DNA from: Malachius bipustulatus
Lineage: Eukaryota > Arthropoda > Insecta > Coleoptera > Melyridae
Length of the DNA stretch: 64,000 nucleotides
Direction: 5' to 3'
Assembly (NCBI GenBank): GCA_910589415.1
Contig: OU342631.1
Location: 56,386,598 to 56,450,597, forward strand
Part shown: positions 1-11,797 of the stretch, piece after piece
Numbering within the stretch: the stretch's first letter is position 1
Layout of the letters: the number at the start of each line of letters is the position of its first letter
Program-made: the position numbers and the translations under genes
Notes under the pieces: generated by a model
Told to the model about the DNA's origin: nothing
Databases searched by the model: none
What the model saw: only the letters and a program-made list of their open reading frames with translations

Positions 1-129
1 GCGGCCATCTTGAAAATATTTTCATTGAATTTCTCGTTATCACTTATGTCTGGAAATTTTTTATTTTGAGGTTATAGGCTCATTAGTTTCCGAGATAAAG
101 CCGGTGGCCAGCCTTCAGCAGACACCCTG
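1..129. repeat. Right end of an inverted-repeat element entering from the left
   Basis: The stretch ends in ACACCCTG followed by TA (130-131). This is the reverse complement of the CAGGGTGT-type terminus that recurs throughout the window, always beside TA. Only this end is inside the window, so its partner cannot be checked. Bases 132-401 hold no gene or repeat that I recognise. Confidence 0.4.
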
Positions 130-401
130 TACATATTGCACCATACAACGTATATACAAATCAATCCATAATAGATAAAAAAACACAAACGTCATAAACC
201 AATGACATCATAATGATATGTTATTACACTTCAGAAGATATACCATTTAAAAAAATTAAATCTACCCGTCAAAGGGACTTTACAAACGCCACAAAACGAA
301 GTTATGAATTTATTATGTTCCAAACTTATCATCAGACTGTTAATGCATATTCTAATCTAATAAAATAACTGATGAGATATGTTCATAAAAGATCCGCTAT
401 A

Positions 402-1342
402 CAGAGTGTCCAGTGACATGGGGATCTTGGAAACGCTAAAAGATATACAGGTCGATTAAATTGAAGAAAAGTTGCACAATTTTATACCTAATAAGAATCT
501 GAAAAAAATGTAGAATATTTTCAGTCGTTGCTGAAATGAACAAACTGTAAAATCAAAATTTCTAATTTTTGCCATATCTATTTTAGGTATTATTGGAAAT
601 TAATCAATTATTTTTTGTAGGTTTACTTAAGTCATCAAAAGCTATCAATCTGATATTATAAAAATTTCCAAAGCCGACTATTAGATCACAGAGTTTTCAT
701 AGTCAACTATTGTTGTCATTATGGCCGCCATATTGTTATTTATGTCGTTCGGTATAAAAAAAATCATGGAAACTAAAATTCCACAGTAAGAAAAAATATC
801 AATTTGTATACCGAATATCATATAAAAATTAGAAAATCATAAGGCATAGGTAGGTAATATGAATTCACATTGACATAATTGCGTGAAAAATGTTTGTTTT
901 TTCGAAAAAAGAAGGAAAAACATTTTTGATATTTTTAAAATTTTATTTATTATTTTTTGTTTTGTGCGATTTTTTTATACCGAACGACATAAAAAAACAA
1001 TTTGGCGACCATAAGGAAAACAAAAGTTGGCTATGAAAACTCTATATCTAGTCGGCTTTGAAAATTTTTGTAATGTCAAATTGATAGCTTTTGACGACTT
1101 ATGTAAACCTACAAAAATTATTTATTACTTTCCAATATGTAATAAAAAAGATATGATACAAGAAATTTTGTATCATTTTGTATGAAAATTTTTTCCAGTT
1201 TTTTCAGGATATTTCAGCAATGACTGAATTCGGATTCTTCTTATGCATAAAATTGTGCAACTTTCCTCTACTTTAATCGACCCTGTGTCTCTTATTAGAA
1301 ATTCCAAGATCCCCATGTAGTGCCACTTAAACTGGAGACCCG
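402..1342. mobile_element. Foldback element, 941 bp, TA target duplication
   Basis: Left terminus CAGAGTGTCCAGTGACATGG and right terminus ending CTGGAGACCCG are imperfect inverted repeats, each flanked by TA. The arms pair over a long distance: the GGGGATCTTGG region near 420 pairs with CCAAGATCCCC near 1307, and the GTTGCACAATTTTAT region near 470 pairs with its complement near 1245. The inner part near 725-770 (GGCCGCCAT and CGGTATAAAAAA) also has a complement near 965-1015. There is no convincing coding region. The same family recurs at 30355-31222, as half copies near 35370-35560 and 51300-51464, and as a remnant near 59350-59695. Confidence 0.65.
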
Positions 1343-1349
1343 TATTATA

Positions 1350-3035
1350 CAGGGTTACTGGTAACTGGATACATTCCTTTGGCGATCTGATAAAACAAGA
1401 GGTAAGGAGTAAATTAACCCCAACATGCACTATACAAAACTCAATAGATTTTGAGATATTTCGATTTTCAACTTTTCTTAAAAAAATGGTTTCAGATGTC
1501 TTGAAATGTAATTTAAAAAAAATCTACTTTAACTTTTTGATTTTTTTTTTTTGCTGGATTACTTGTCCAATAACTATGCTTCCTTCTGGAATAAAAAATA
1601 TTCTGAGGTATTTCGATCGTGTGAAAATTTCAAAGAAAAACTTTCACAAACTATTTTTTTTAAATAAGATTTAAAAGTTTTTACAAGTTATTTTCGCAAA
1701 ATTGTCAAGGCACCTTGCGTACAAATTATTTTAAAAACTTCCCTAGTGTAGTAGCTATCTAACAAAGTACGAATCTTGTACAAGAATAACAGAATCTCCC
1801 CGCTATGTACCGTTACCGAGGAACAAATCCTTAAGTCGGGACGTTTTAAAAAAAATACGGCCCTGAACGGGGGTCTTAAAATTCTCGGATCCGGCCCATC
1901 TTCAACAGGTCGTATTTGGGGGTCCCGAGCTCCGTCCCTACCAAGTTTCGTCCCGATCGGTAAAACTTTCAGACACTAAGAGTGTTTCCTAGGCTATTCC
2001 CGAAAAATCCCGAAATTCCCGAAAAAATGACACTTCCCGGGAACGGATCCCGCTCATTTTCAATAGGCATCGTGCCACGGTGCGCCTCTTCAATCGAGCC
2101 AAATTTCAACTTTCCCACATGAAAACTGGCGGCTCTAGAGTGTTTCCTAGCAAAGTCACAGACAGACAGACCGACAGACAGACATTTTTCGGGCACAAGA
2201 ATACGTATACTTACGAAACTTCTGTGACTTTGCTAGAAAACACTCTAGAGCCGCCAGTTTTCATGTGGGAAAGTTGAAATTTGGCTCGATTGAAGAGGCG
2301 CACCGTGGCACGATGCCCATTGAAAATGAGCGGGATCCGTTCCCGGGAAGTGTAATTTTTTCGGGAATTTCGGGATTTTTCGGGAATAGCCTAGGAAACA
2401 CTCTTAGTGTCTGAAAGTTTTACCGATCGGGACGAAACTTGGTAGGGACGGAGCTCGGGACCCCCAAATACGACCTGTTGAAGATGGGCCGGATCCGAGA
2501 ATTTTAAGACCCCCGTTCAGGGCCGTATTTTTTTTAAAACGTCCCGACTTAAGGATTTGTTCCTCGGTAACGGTACATAGCGGGGGGAGATTCTGTTATT
2601 CTTGTACAAGATTCGTACCTTGTTAGATAGCTACTACACTAGGGAAGTTTTTAAAACAATTTGTACGCAAGTTGTCTTGACAATTTTGCGAAAATAACTT
2701 GTAAAACTTTTAAATCTTATTTAAAAAAAATAGTTTGTGAAAGTTTTTCTTTGAAATTTTCACACGATCGAAATACCTCAGGATATTTTTTAATCCAGAA
2801 GGAAGCATAGTATTGGACAAGTATTCCAGCAAAAAAAAAAATCAAAAAGTTAAAGTAGATTTTTTGAAAATTACATTTCAAGACATTTGAAACCATTTTT
2901 TAGAGAAAAGTTGAAAATCGAAATATCTCAAAATCTATTGAGTTTTGTATAGTGCATGTTGGGGTTAATTTATTACTTCTTACCTCTTGTTTTATCAGAT
3001 CACCAAAGGAATGTATCCAGTTACCAGTAACCCTG
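1350..3035. mobile_element. Giant foldback element, two ~0.8-kb near-identical arms, TA duplication
   Basis: The ends are CAGGGTTACTGGTAACTGG and its complement, each flanked by TA. Almost all of 1350-2160 reappears as its reverse complement in 2225-3035, around a loop of about 60 bp containing an ACAG/GACA run (2155-2186). Sequences over the whole arm can be matched, for example AATTCTCGGATCCGG near 1879 with its complement near 2493, and GGCGGCTCTAGAGTG near 2130 with its complement near 2243. Open frames in it are palindrome mirror images, not genes. It lies 7 bp from the previous element. Confidence 0.75.
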
Positions 3036-4583
3036 TAGATATAACAAAATTAATAACATACCTAAAATTAATAATCAAATAATACAGTCTGTTACTAAAT
3101 ACCAGGTACATACGAAAGGAGGTAATTATTTGGGTTATTTCATAACTAAAAGTTCGTATATAAACATAGGCCCGCAACCGCTTCGTTACCGATTTTGAGT
3201 TTTTGAGTTATAAACAAATAAAAATTGCAAGTTTTCGTTTTGAAAGCAGTGTAGAGGTTACATCGGAAACGATTCAAGATCATCACCCTAAATAAAAAAT
3301 TCATCCACATCATATAGCAGTACCTACATAAAAAGTTAAAATAGGGCCACGTAAGCAATTTTTCGATATAATGAGTCGTTTACGATGTACGCTGTTTTGA
3401 AAATGAAAAATTCCGATTTTCATTTGTTTATAACTCAAAAAATTAATTAATTTAAATCGTAACTGTAAAAACTATGATTATTGGATTTTCTCAGGAAATA
3501 TGAAAACACAAAAATATATCGGATGCATGTCTCATTTTAAGGAAATAGATTTTTTTGACATAACTCGAAAACGCGATGTTCATTTGTTTTTTAGTTGTCA
3601 TTGTTGTTTTATTCAGCGGAAAAAATACTATACATACCTACCATAGTTTGCTAATTTCATTTAACGATTTTGTAGATCCAAAAATAACAGTTAGAAGTTA
3701 GCAATAGTGCTGACTCAACTAGATTTTATCCAACATATTATACCTACCTAGTTTATTAAAATATTTCAAATCAGCTAGTGTTCTTAAGAACAATAAGAAC
3801 GGTAGCTGATTTGTTGATGATGCTGAATAATTTGTTTCACAACGAATTGTACCTATTGAAAATTATTAATATTTTTGTTGGAATATAAATCATCATCTTG
3901 GTGTTGAAATATCTAATAATGCCTTAATTCATAACATAAAGTCGGTAGGTATACATATTTTTTCCAAATGAAACAACTATTCAAATCTATAATTCACGAG
4001 TGCAGGCCCATAAAACTGAACTAAATGGTTTTATTGCCCCGTCATAAACCCTTAGCTCCCTGTCCATCGCTAAACTGCCGCATGATTTCAATAGATATTC
4101 ATATAAGCGTACGAAGTTACTACCCAGATATCCTGAATTCGACTGAGCGAGCGCTTCTAACGATATCCACTTTCACGAGTTTCGGTATATTTCGACGCTG
4201 TCGCCATCTATTTGTCGGTATATCGTCCTGTGCACAGTTTCTCCCATAAGGTTGCGTATCTTCCTGACTCCTTCAATCAACGGTAAAACCAAGAAACAAT
4301 ACATAAAATAGAATAATTACGAAAGATAAAATTGAAGAAAAACTTAATTCAAGCAGCTTAGGAATTGGAATTTCAAAGGTCAGATACATAAAAGATGGAG
4401 GAATGATAAAAAAAAGAAAAGTTTACGTGCAAGCGGTCTTCTTTCCCCTTTTAGAAGGGCATTTTCTTCATTTTCTCTCTGGAAGGCCGACCATACCAAA
4501 GCCAAAACTTCTCTTCATTTATTTCCCTAGGACCGACATTATTCGGGTAAGGAAACAATTTTTATCGGTCTGTCCAAGTTCTA
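3036..4583. repeat. Intronic sequence with a diverged foldback core (3195-3450)
   Basis: The segment TTGAGTTATAAACAAAT near 3205 pairs with ATTTGTTTATAACTCAA near 3422, with further pairing inward, giving a hairpin of about 250 bp. The core resembles the centre of the 8587-11019 element (same TTTATAACTCAA and AAAAAGTTAAAATAGG blocks). The rest of 3036-4583 is AT-rich and holds nothing I recognise as coding. Confidence 0.45.
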
Positions 4584-4600
4584 ATTAATAATAATAATAA
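4584..4600 (+). repeat. (TAA)n microsatellite at the 5' edge of the LINE
   Basis: A short run of TAA units sits directly before the first recognisable base of the LINE. R4-clade LINEs of the Dong type are known to insert in TAA repeats, so this is a plausible target site. Only the upstream side is seen. Confidence 0.5.
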
Positions 4601-4743
4601 ACTCCGCCATCGACGGTCCCAAGTCCGTGTGAAAAAGGAGGAGGGGGAGGAGCAATAACCTCGTTAAAAAACCAAGGTTCATCTGGCCCGGATGAAATCA
4701 CCTTGTAAGAGCTCCTGCCTAGGGTTACAGGCTACCTTCAGAA

Positions 4744-5133
4744 ATGGAGAGAAATACAAAGGTAAGCCTCGGAAATGAGTCGCTGTCTGGGGATCGCCAG
4801 GGAACGTCTGGAGCTGGTGCTGGACGTGACAGTATGCGAACCACCAGTGGTAGGTTGCTGAGCAGGCGGGCACCTACCGGGAAACCCGAAAGTAATACAG
4901 CCGAAAACCGTCCGGAACTCCAAATTCTGCAAACGGATCCACAAACCACCGGAAGTGTTTTGCCGGGACAACCGGCAACCACCAAGGCTTGCCTACCTCG
5001 ACAGCGCATGGCATGGACAACCGATATGAATATAACTGTCATGCGTTGTTACTACAAATCAACAGAATTAGAAACAATAGCAACTGGATATAGACACCAA
5101 CTTCATAGATTGTTCACCGACACATACCCGCAT
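4744..5133 (+). pseudogene. R4-like LINE polyprotein, N-terminal part
   Basis: This open frame of 130 codons starts with a low-complexity, Ser/Thr/Pro-rich leader. It then has a conserved-looking block, RMAWTTDMNITVMRCYY, followed by ETIATGYRHQLHRLFTDTYPH. It runs into the inserted element at 5134. The reading frame resumes after that element at codon PH (6764-6769), giving a continuous TYPHLRQKVTEQRLIDQKN once the insertion is removed in thought. I chose the ATG at 4744 as the first in frame; the true start of the original element is uncertain. Confidence 0.65.
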
Positions 5134-6761
5134 CAAATACACTAGACTATTAATACGTCCAACTTCGACTGAAAACCGGCAGCGAGGCGACACTAGCGAA
5201 CCTGGCGGCTCGAGGACGGCTACAGTTGTTCTACTGGGCCCGGAATAGAGATGGGAAATACTGTTACCGAAGAGTACGACCGTTCCAATCCAACTGATAC
5301 CGCGACAGAAAAATACCGCGACAATTCCACTCATACGTTATTACACCCATTTGATTTCTCAAATATCGCTATTTGCTATCGGATATTTTGTAACTGTATC
5401 GAGGTAGGAGGAGAGAATGCAAGTGGATAAATTTATCGATAAAACTGCTTGTGCATAGATATGTTGCTATGGCAATCTTGGAACGGTTTATTTGCACTCT
5501 GTTACTAAAGTCACGATTATTATTAATTTTATTATTTGGAATTTATATGAAAGAAAAAAAGTTTCCTCCGGTACCGGGAATTGAACCCGGGACCGATGGG
5601 CAACTGACTTTCAAAATTCGTTGCTTTAACCACTTGACCACTCTAACATATCAACATGTTACGCTATTCGGGAATATGAATGTTTGTTGTTTTCAATGTT
5701 AACCCTGCTTAACAATTAATTAAAAATTAAAAGATCCATGTTGCAATACATTTGATCATTATATAGGTAGGTAGGCCCATAACTAATAACTTATTTTCAT
5801 GGAATTGTCTCAACAAACACAACTCGACCTTTAATTTTGCCGGGATATTTTTATATGCAGTTGTTTTCTCATACTTACTTGCATGTAGTCAATTTAACTC
5901 CATCTGCAGAAAAAATCACTCGAGCGCTGTGGTATTGCCCCCGACAAAATACCGGTATTTTGGAACTGTTTAGCCATAGCCACATCGCCGACTGGAGCGG
6001 AGCCGTAATCGCGACACGCATACCCTGACCCTCGGAACGGTATCTCTACTATAAACTCCTGCTCCTGGAGTGCTGGAACTGAATTATGTATAATCATAGT
6101 TCCTTGTTCCACGTGATGTTTTAGCCCATATGTCCTTGTATCTTGTATTGCATCTCTGTCCGTACTTCGGTTCGGTATGTAGTTCTATAATACAGAGCGG
6201 TTTTTTATCTCTCTCTCACCGTTGAGATCTTCGGGATTTATTAGTTACTAGCAATAAAGTTTTTTTATTACATTTTTTAATTAATAATTTTTATAATAAT
6301 AATTAATTTTTAATAATTTTTTAATTAAAATTTTATTTTTATTTTACTAAAACTTCAAAAAAAAAAATTATTTAAAAAAAAGAGTCAAGTATACCTATAA
6401 TTATTCCTTTTTTGTTTTCTGGCTTGAAATTTTTACTTTTTTTAATTTTCTTAGAGGACCGAAGTAGCCTTGCATAACTAGTCAGTAGGTACTCAACGAT
6501 CCCATAGAGAAATATCGGGTCCGGGGTCTGGGTATAATGATTAAGTATCAAGCAAGCAAAAGTAATCAAGTAATCAACTCAACGTATCAGATACTTGTGA
6601 CTAATGTATCAATATCTTTTCGATACTGTTATCTGTTGCACATCACTATGGTGCAGTGTGTTAGTTACAACTCGCGACACTAGATGGCGCTGCCACAGAG
6701 GCTGCCTTCGAAATGCATGTAAAATTGCCGGAGTTGGACGTATTAATAGTCTAGTGTATTT
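5134..6761. mobile_element. Inverted-repeat DNA element inserted in the LINE (8-bp target duplication)
   Basis: The ends are perfect inverted repeats over about 28 bp (AAATACACTAGACTATTAAT... and its complement), flanked by ACCCGCAT (5126-5133) and GCCCACAT (6762-6769), which match at 6 of 8 positions. An 8-bp duplication suits a hAT- or P-type transposon. No transposase is visible inside. The interior holds a minus-strand tRNA-like unit (5564-5652) and an AT-rich stretch (6240-6460). A nested pair of hAT-like ends may lie at about 5247 and 6650 (TAGAGATGGG and its near complement). Confidence 0.6.
5564..5652 (-). other. tRNA-like pol III unit (tRNA pseudogene or SINE head)
   Basis: Read on the minus strand, this contains a good A box (TGGTCAAGTGG, 5640-5630) and B box (GGTTCAATTCC, 5587-5577). 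A perfect T-arm CCGGG-TTCAATT-CCCGG follows, and then a T7 run (5553-5559 on the plus strand as A's), which would stop RNA polymerase III. The 5' end does not pair with TACCGGA at the 3' end and the anticodon stem is mismatched, so this is not a normal tRNA. A relic or a SINE promoter is the likely reading. Confidence 0.5.
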
Positions 6762-6763
6762 GC

Positions 6764-7594
6764 CCACATTTAAGGCAAAAAGTGACAGAACAAAGACTGA
6801 TTGATCAGAAAAATATGATTATTAAAAAGAACATACTTTCACCAATTCAGCTACAAGATATCAAAGAAAAAATAGCTGAGGAATTAAATCCATCACAACC
6901 AAATACAAGCTCATTATCACAGGACAGAAACCCTAATGGGACAGAAGCTCAACAGGATACACCAGCTACACTAAATGAAGACCCAATTCCACAAGCAACA
7001 CCAACCACTAATGAAACAGAAAATCAACAAAATACACCAACGGCACTAAATGAAAACTCAATACCACGAGCAATACCAACAACTATACCACTACAAGACA
7101 TTATAAACGAAATACAAACAAATATAATTAAGTGGAGAGGATCAAACCCTAACACCAGACCAAGCCTTCCCAGACTGAACATAAGTAGTCACTCACAACA
7201 AATCATAAAGATAGTTAACGAAGACATCATTAAGAAATATATCAATGTAGATACAAATCTAGAAGAACTACAACTACACCTCGTCATATATGCCTGTGCC
7301 ACCGCAATTCTAACCCTTAACAAACAGAAGATAATAAACAACCACAACAATAAACCGAAAACATTCGAAAAGCCAAACTGGAAAATCAGACTGGAGAAAA
7401 AAATAGAATTCCCCAGAAAAGAAATCGGTAGAACGACACAATATCTTAATGGAAACAACAGCAAAAAAACTAATAAAACACTTCACTCAGTCAAACTCCA
7501 ACAAAACAAATGTTACAATAGAAACACTAGAATCATTAAAACAAAAGCTCGCACTCTACGCAGCCAGACTAAAACGTTACACCCGATCAAATGA
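6764..7594 (+). pseudogene. R4-like LINE polyprotein, middle part before the RT
   Basis: The frame resumes right after the inserted element with PHLRQKVTEQRLIDQKN. It then has a Gln/Thr/Asn-rich spacer with an imperfect repeat (DPIPQATPTTNE / NSIPRAIPTT at 6980-7085), and a block reading NEIQTNIIKWRGSNPNTRPS. The conserved LKQKLALYAARLKRYTRS segment near 7525-7580 lies in another frame. A frameshift near 7480 therefore separates this part from the RT. Confidence 0.6.
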
Positions 7595-8584
7595 CAGGAA
7601 AAATCAAAACAATATTTTTTAAAACAGAGAGAAAACATTTTATCATAATGTGTGCAACAAGGCAACAGACATCAATATAAAACCACCATCCAAAGAACAA
7701 ATAACAGAATTTTGGAGCAACATATGGTCAAACCCAACCCATCATAATGACAAAGCAGAATGGATCAAACAGGAAATACGCAAACAGCAGAAAACACCTC
7801 AACAAACAGACTATGAAATCACTCAAGAAGAACTAAGCCACACAATCAGAAAAACACAAAACTGGAAGTGCCCAGACCCAGACAAACTACACAACTACTG
7901 GTATAAACAGTTCACTTCAGTGCATACAAACCTTGCCAACCAAATAAACAATATAATCCAAAACCCACATCTCACACCACACTTCCTCACAGAGGGCACA
8001 ACACACATAAAACCTAAAAACCAACAAACAGAAAACCCAGCCAACTACAAACTCATCACGTGTCTATCCACTTTATATAAAATAATTACAGCCATCGTGT
8101 GTAACAAAATAGAGAATCACCTTACTACAAACAACATTCTCACCGAAGAACAGAAGGGATGCCGCAGGGGCGGCAAAGGCTGTAAGGAACAGCTAATAAT
8201 AGACACCACCATAATGAAACAAGCAGAAAAAGATAAGAGAAATATCCACATTGCCTACATAGATTATAAAAAAGCTTTCGACATGATACCACACAGCTGG
8301 CTTTCGAAAATCCTGCAGATCTACAAAATACACCCCATAATCGAACAATTCTTAACAACAATCATGAATAACTGGACAACAAAAATCATCCTAACCACAA
8401 ATTCAGAAATCATACAAACGGACCAGATAAATATCCGACGTGGTATTTTCCAGGGAGACGCATTGCGCGCCTTATGGTTCTGCCTCTCTCTGAATCCATT
8501 ATCAAACACTCTCAATAACACCAAACTTGGCTACCAAATCAAACATAACAAACAGGTTATCTACATCATAAACCATCTAATGTA
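7595..8584 (+). pseudogene. R4-like LINE reverse transcriptase, fingers and palm
   Basis: Recognisable RT motifs are GCRRGGKGCKEQLIID (about 8158-8205), motif A AYIDYKKAFDMIPHSW (8254-8301) and motif B RGIFQGDALRALWFC (8439-8483). In motif B the usual SP after QGDAL is RA, a sign of decay. The frame ends at LMY, exactly where the foldback at 8587 interrupts the YIDD catalytic motif. The intact coding stretch begins near 7650; the sequence upstream contains stops. Confidence 0.75.
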
Positions 8585-8586
8585 TA

Positions 8587-11019
8587 CAGGGTGTCCGGTA
8601 AGTACTTCCTAATCTCTCGGGAGCATACAGGAGAGGTCAAAATAAACCTAGTCTGTCATAAAAAAAAAACATTCCTAAAGTGTTCCTAAACGGAGATACA
8701 GAGCCCCAAAATGGTACCCTAAGAGTTACTTTTTTGGCTCTAACTTTTGAACCGACCTGTATAATTTGATGAAATCTTAATTTTTTTATAGAAGCCATAA
8801 AGACTCATTAAGCCATATCAGAGTGGATGTTTGACGTCCTAAAGGAAGTCAGGAACGGACTTACCACCACACTCAGTGTGTCAAAGTTTTGACAGGTGTC
8901 ATTTTACAGAGCTGAAAACTTATTTTTTAAATACGCTGGTCATTCATCTTCACAAAAGGTACTCTTAATTTATTTCGATAAAACTAGCGGTTCTCAAGAT
9001 AAATCGACTTTTATGCGAATTTTGATCAAGTTCCGTCAATAGCAATCCATTATGTAGGTATAGTGGCGTGTGTAAGTCGGACGAACATGTAAATATTTTG
9101 AGCCGGAACAAGATTACTTCCCCCCTCCGTTTTAGAGGATGCTGAACACGATGACGTTGTCAGAATTTCTCTTTGGGGTTGCGCAACCCCTCAAAACGGC
9201 CAAAAACCACCCCCTAGAGAGATAAGCTGCGCTTCAATCCATTTCCCTGCAAAAAAAACCTTCCCCCCGTTTTCGAGGATGCTGAGCACAATGGAGGTGC
9301 TGGACATCGCGTGCGACCCCGACCAACCCCTCCACCCGCCAATACTCACCCCCGAAATGGGTGATTTTTTTTTTTGTATATGTAGGCCAAACGATGGACT
9401 TTTTCGAAAAACTTTTTGAAAATTCAAGTACAGAATCACAATGGCCATAATTTAAAATTACTTTGGAGTATAAAGAGTGTCCCATATGACATTGAAATAT
9501 CAAAGTTATGTTTTTTTTAAATGGATTGCTCCTATGTTATTGCATTTTTAGATTGTCTGAGAAGAGGAAATAAGATTGGCTTTTACAGTTGGTGTTTAAA
9601 TTCAGAAGTTTTTGAGTTATAAACAAGTGAAAATCGTCATTTTTTAAGTTCAATGCCCAATGTACAACGAAAACGGCTAAAGATAGAGAAAAACGGCTTA
9701 CATATCCTTATTTTAACTTTTTATGTACTATCCTATAATGTAGATGGAATGTTTATACAAGGTGATAAAAATTTTGAAAAAATCTGAGATTTCTCCACGC
9801 GTCGCCAAATAAAAAAATCAAAGAAAGTACAAACTATACCATAGGATAGTACATAAAAAGTTAAAATAGGAACATGTAAGCCGTTTTTCTCTATCTTGAA
9901 CCGATTTCGTTGTACAGGGCCTTGAACTCGAAAAATGACGATTTTCACTTGTTTATAACTCAAAAACTTCTGAATTTAAACACCAACTGTAAAAGCCAAT
10001 CTTATTTCCTCTTCTCAGACAATCTAAAAATGCAATAACATAGGAGCATTCCATTTAAAAAAACATAACTTTGATATGTCACTGTCATATGGGACACTCT
10101 TTATACTCCAAAATAATTTTAAATTATGGCCATTGTGATTCTGTACTTGAATTTTCAAAAAGTTTTTCGAAAAAGTCCATCGTTTGCCCTACATATACAT
10201 AAAAAAAATCACCCATTTCGGGGGTGAGTATTGGCCGGTGGAGGGGTTGGTCGGGGTCGCACGCGATGTCCAGCACCTCCATTGTGCTCAGCATCCTCGA
10301 AAACGGGGGGAAGGTTTTTTTTGCAGGGAAATGGATTGAAGCGCGGTTTATCTCTCTAGGGGGTGGTTTTTGGCCGTTTTGAGGGGTTGCGCAACCCCAA
10401 AGAGAAATTCTGACAACGTCATCGTGTTCAGCATCCTCTAAAACGGAGGGGGGAAGTAATCTTGTTCCGGCTCAAAATATTTACAATTTTCGGGTTTTTT
10501 TCCGACTCACACACGCTACTAGTAGGTTTATCAACAAGAACCTGATTTTTACGTGTTTGTGTTTAGCATTAGTAACTTTTGAGTGTTTCGCATACCTAAA
10601 AACCGATTTATCTAGAAAACCGCCAGTTTTACCGAAATAAATTAAGAGCACCTTTTTTAAAGATGAAGTATTAGACTATTCAAAAAAATAGTTTGTAGCT
10701 CTGTAAAGGGACACCTGTCAAAATTTTAACTCAACGAGTATGATGGCAAGTCCGTTCCTGACTTCCCTGACGACGTCAAACATCGACTTTAATATGGCCT
10801 GATGGCTCTCTATGGCCTCTATAAAGTGTTTAAATTCCATCCAATTATACCGGTCGGTTCAAAAGTTAGAGCCAAAAAAGGAAATTGCGGAGCACCCTTT
10901 TAGGGCTCCATATCTCCGTTTGGGGACACTTTAGGAAATTTTTTTTATGACAGACTAGGTTTTTTTTGACCTCCCCTGTATGCTCCCGAGAGATTAGGAG
11001 GTACTTACCGGACACCCTG
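8587..11019. mobile_element. Foldback element, 2433 bp, TA target duplication, inside the RT active site
   Basis: The ends are CAGGGTGTCCGGTAAGTACT and its complement, flanked by TA at 8585-8586 and 11020-11021. The arms match over more than 1 kb around a centre near 9790. For example, 9126-9160 pairs with the complement at about 10410-10440, and TTGAGTTATAAACAAGTG near 9612 with its complement near 9948. Removing the element and one TA restores CTA ATG TAT ATA GAC GAC (LMYIDD) in the LINE, which fixes the boundaries to the base. No protein gene is seen inside; open frames on opposite arms are mirror copies. Confidence 0.8.
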
Positions 11020-11021
11020 TA

Positions 11022-11797
11022 TAGACGACATTAAAATCTACACATCAACGCGACCACAATTACAACAGTTACTCGGAACAATAGAAACAATATCAACAGA
11101 CATAAAAATGGAGTTCGGAGTGGACAAATGCAAAACACTTCACCTGGAAAAGGGGAAACTAACTCAGGAACCAAATCATCAAGTACTGAATAATCAAACA
11201 TTGCAACAACTACACCCTAATGACCTGTATAAATACCTGGGATTTCAACAAAGCTTCAAACTTAATCACACCGAAATAAAATCACAGCTCCAGGCCAAAT
11301 ATGAAAAAAGACTAAGCCAACTTCTTAAAACACACTTGAACTCGGGAAATCTATTTAAAGCCACTAACACATATGCGATCCCCATTCTCACCTACTCCTT
11401 CGGAATCATCAAATGGTCGACCACAGACCTGGAAAATATTAACATACGAACAAGAACTGCCCTAAAGAAAAATAGAATACTGCACCCCAATTCATGTAAG
11501 GAAAGATTCAACATAAGCAGAAAAGAAGAAGGGAGAGGAATAATAGACCTACATTCACTACATGCCAAACAATTGAATTCACTCCAGACATACTTCCGTT
11601 CAAAAGAACATAAACTACACAAAGCAATAGTGCATACAGACAAGAACTACACACCGCTGAATCTTCATTCACAAACACCAACTGATCAACATCCAAGAAC
11701 AGTCGAACAAAAAAAAGAGATATGGTCCTTAAGGCTCTACATGGCAGACCGAAGGCTTTCTTCTTGCCATCCAGGACCAAGTAATTGCCACCAATAA
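11022..11797 (+). pseudogene. R4-like LINE, RT thumb and connector
   Basis: The frame continues after the foldback with the second half of the YIDD motif, DDIKIYTSTRPQLQQL. A typical RT thumb follows: MEFGVDKCKTLHL at 11108 and YLGFQQ near 11237. A helical connector then contains TYAIPILTYSFGIIKW (about 11368-11415). A frameshift near 11760 moves the continuation (AIQDQVIATNNYKKHILKD) to another frame. Confidence 0.7.

Noticed and set aside
1969..2277. Overlapping open frames on both strands in the large palindrome
   Set aside because: They are mirror images across the palindrome arms (same codons inverted) with no known domain.
5564..5652. A functional tRNA gene on the minus strand
   Set aside because: A and B boxes and terminator are present, but the acceptor stem does not pair and the anticodon stem is mismatched, so only a tRNA-like unit is reported.
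9191..9503. Minus-strand open frames of 85-89 codons in the 8587-11019 foldback
   Set aside because: Inside an inverted-repeat arm, no recognisable domain, and the second arm does not keep the frame.
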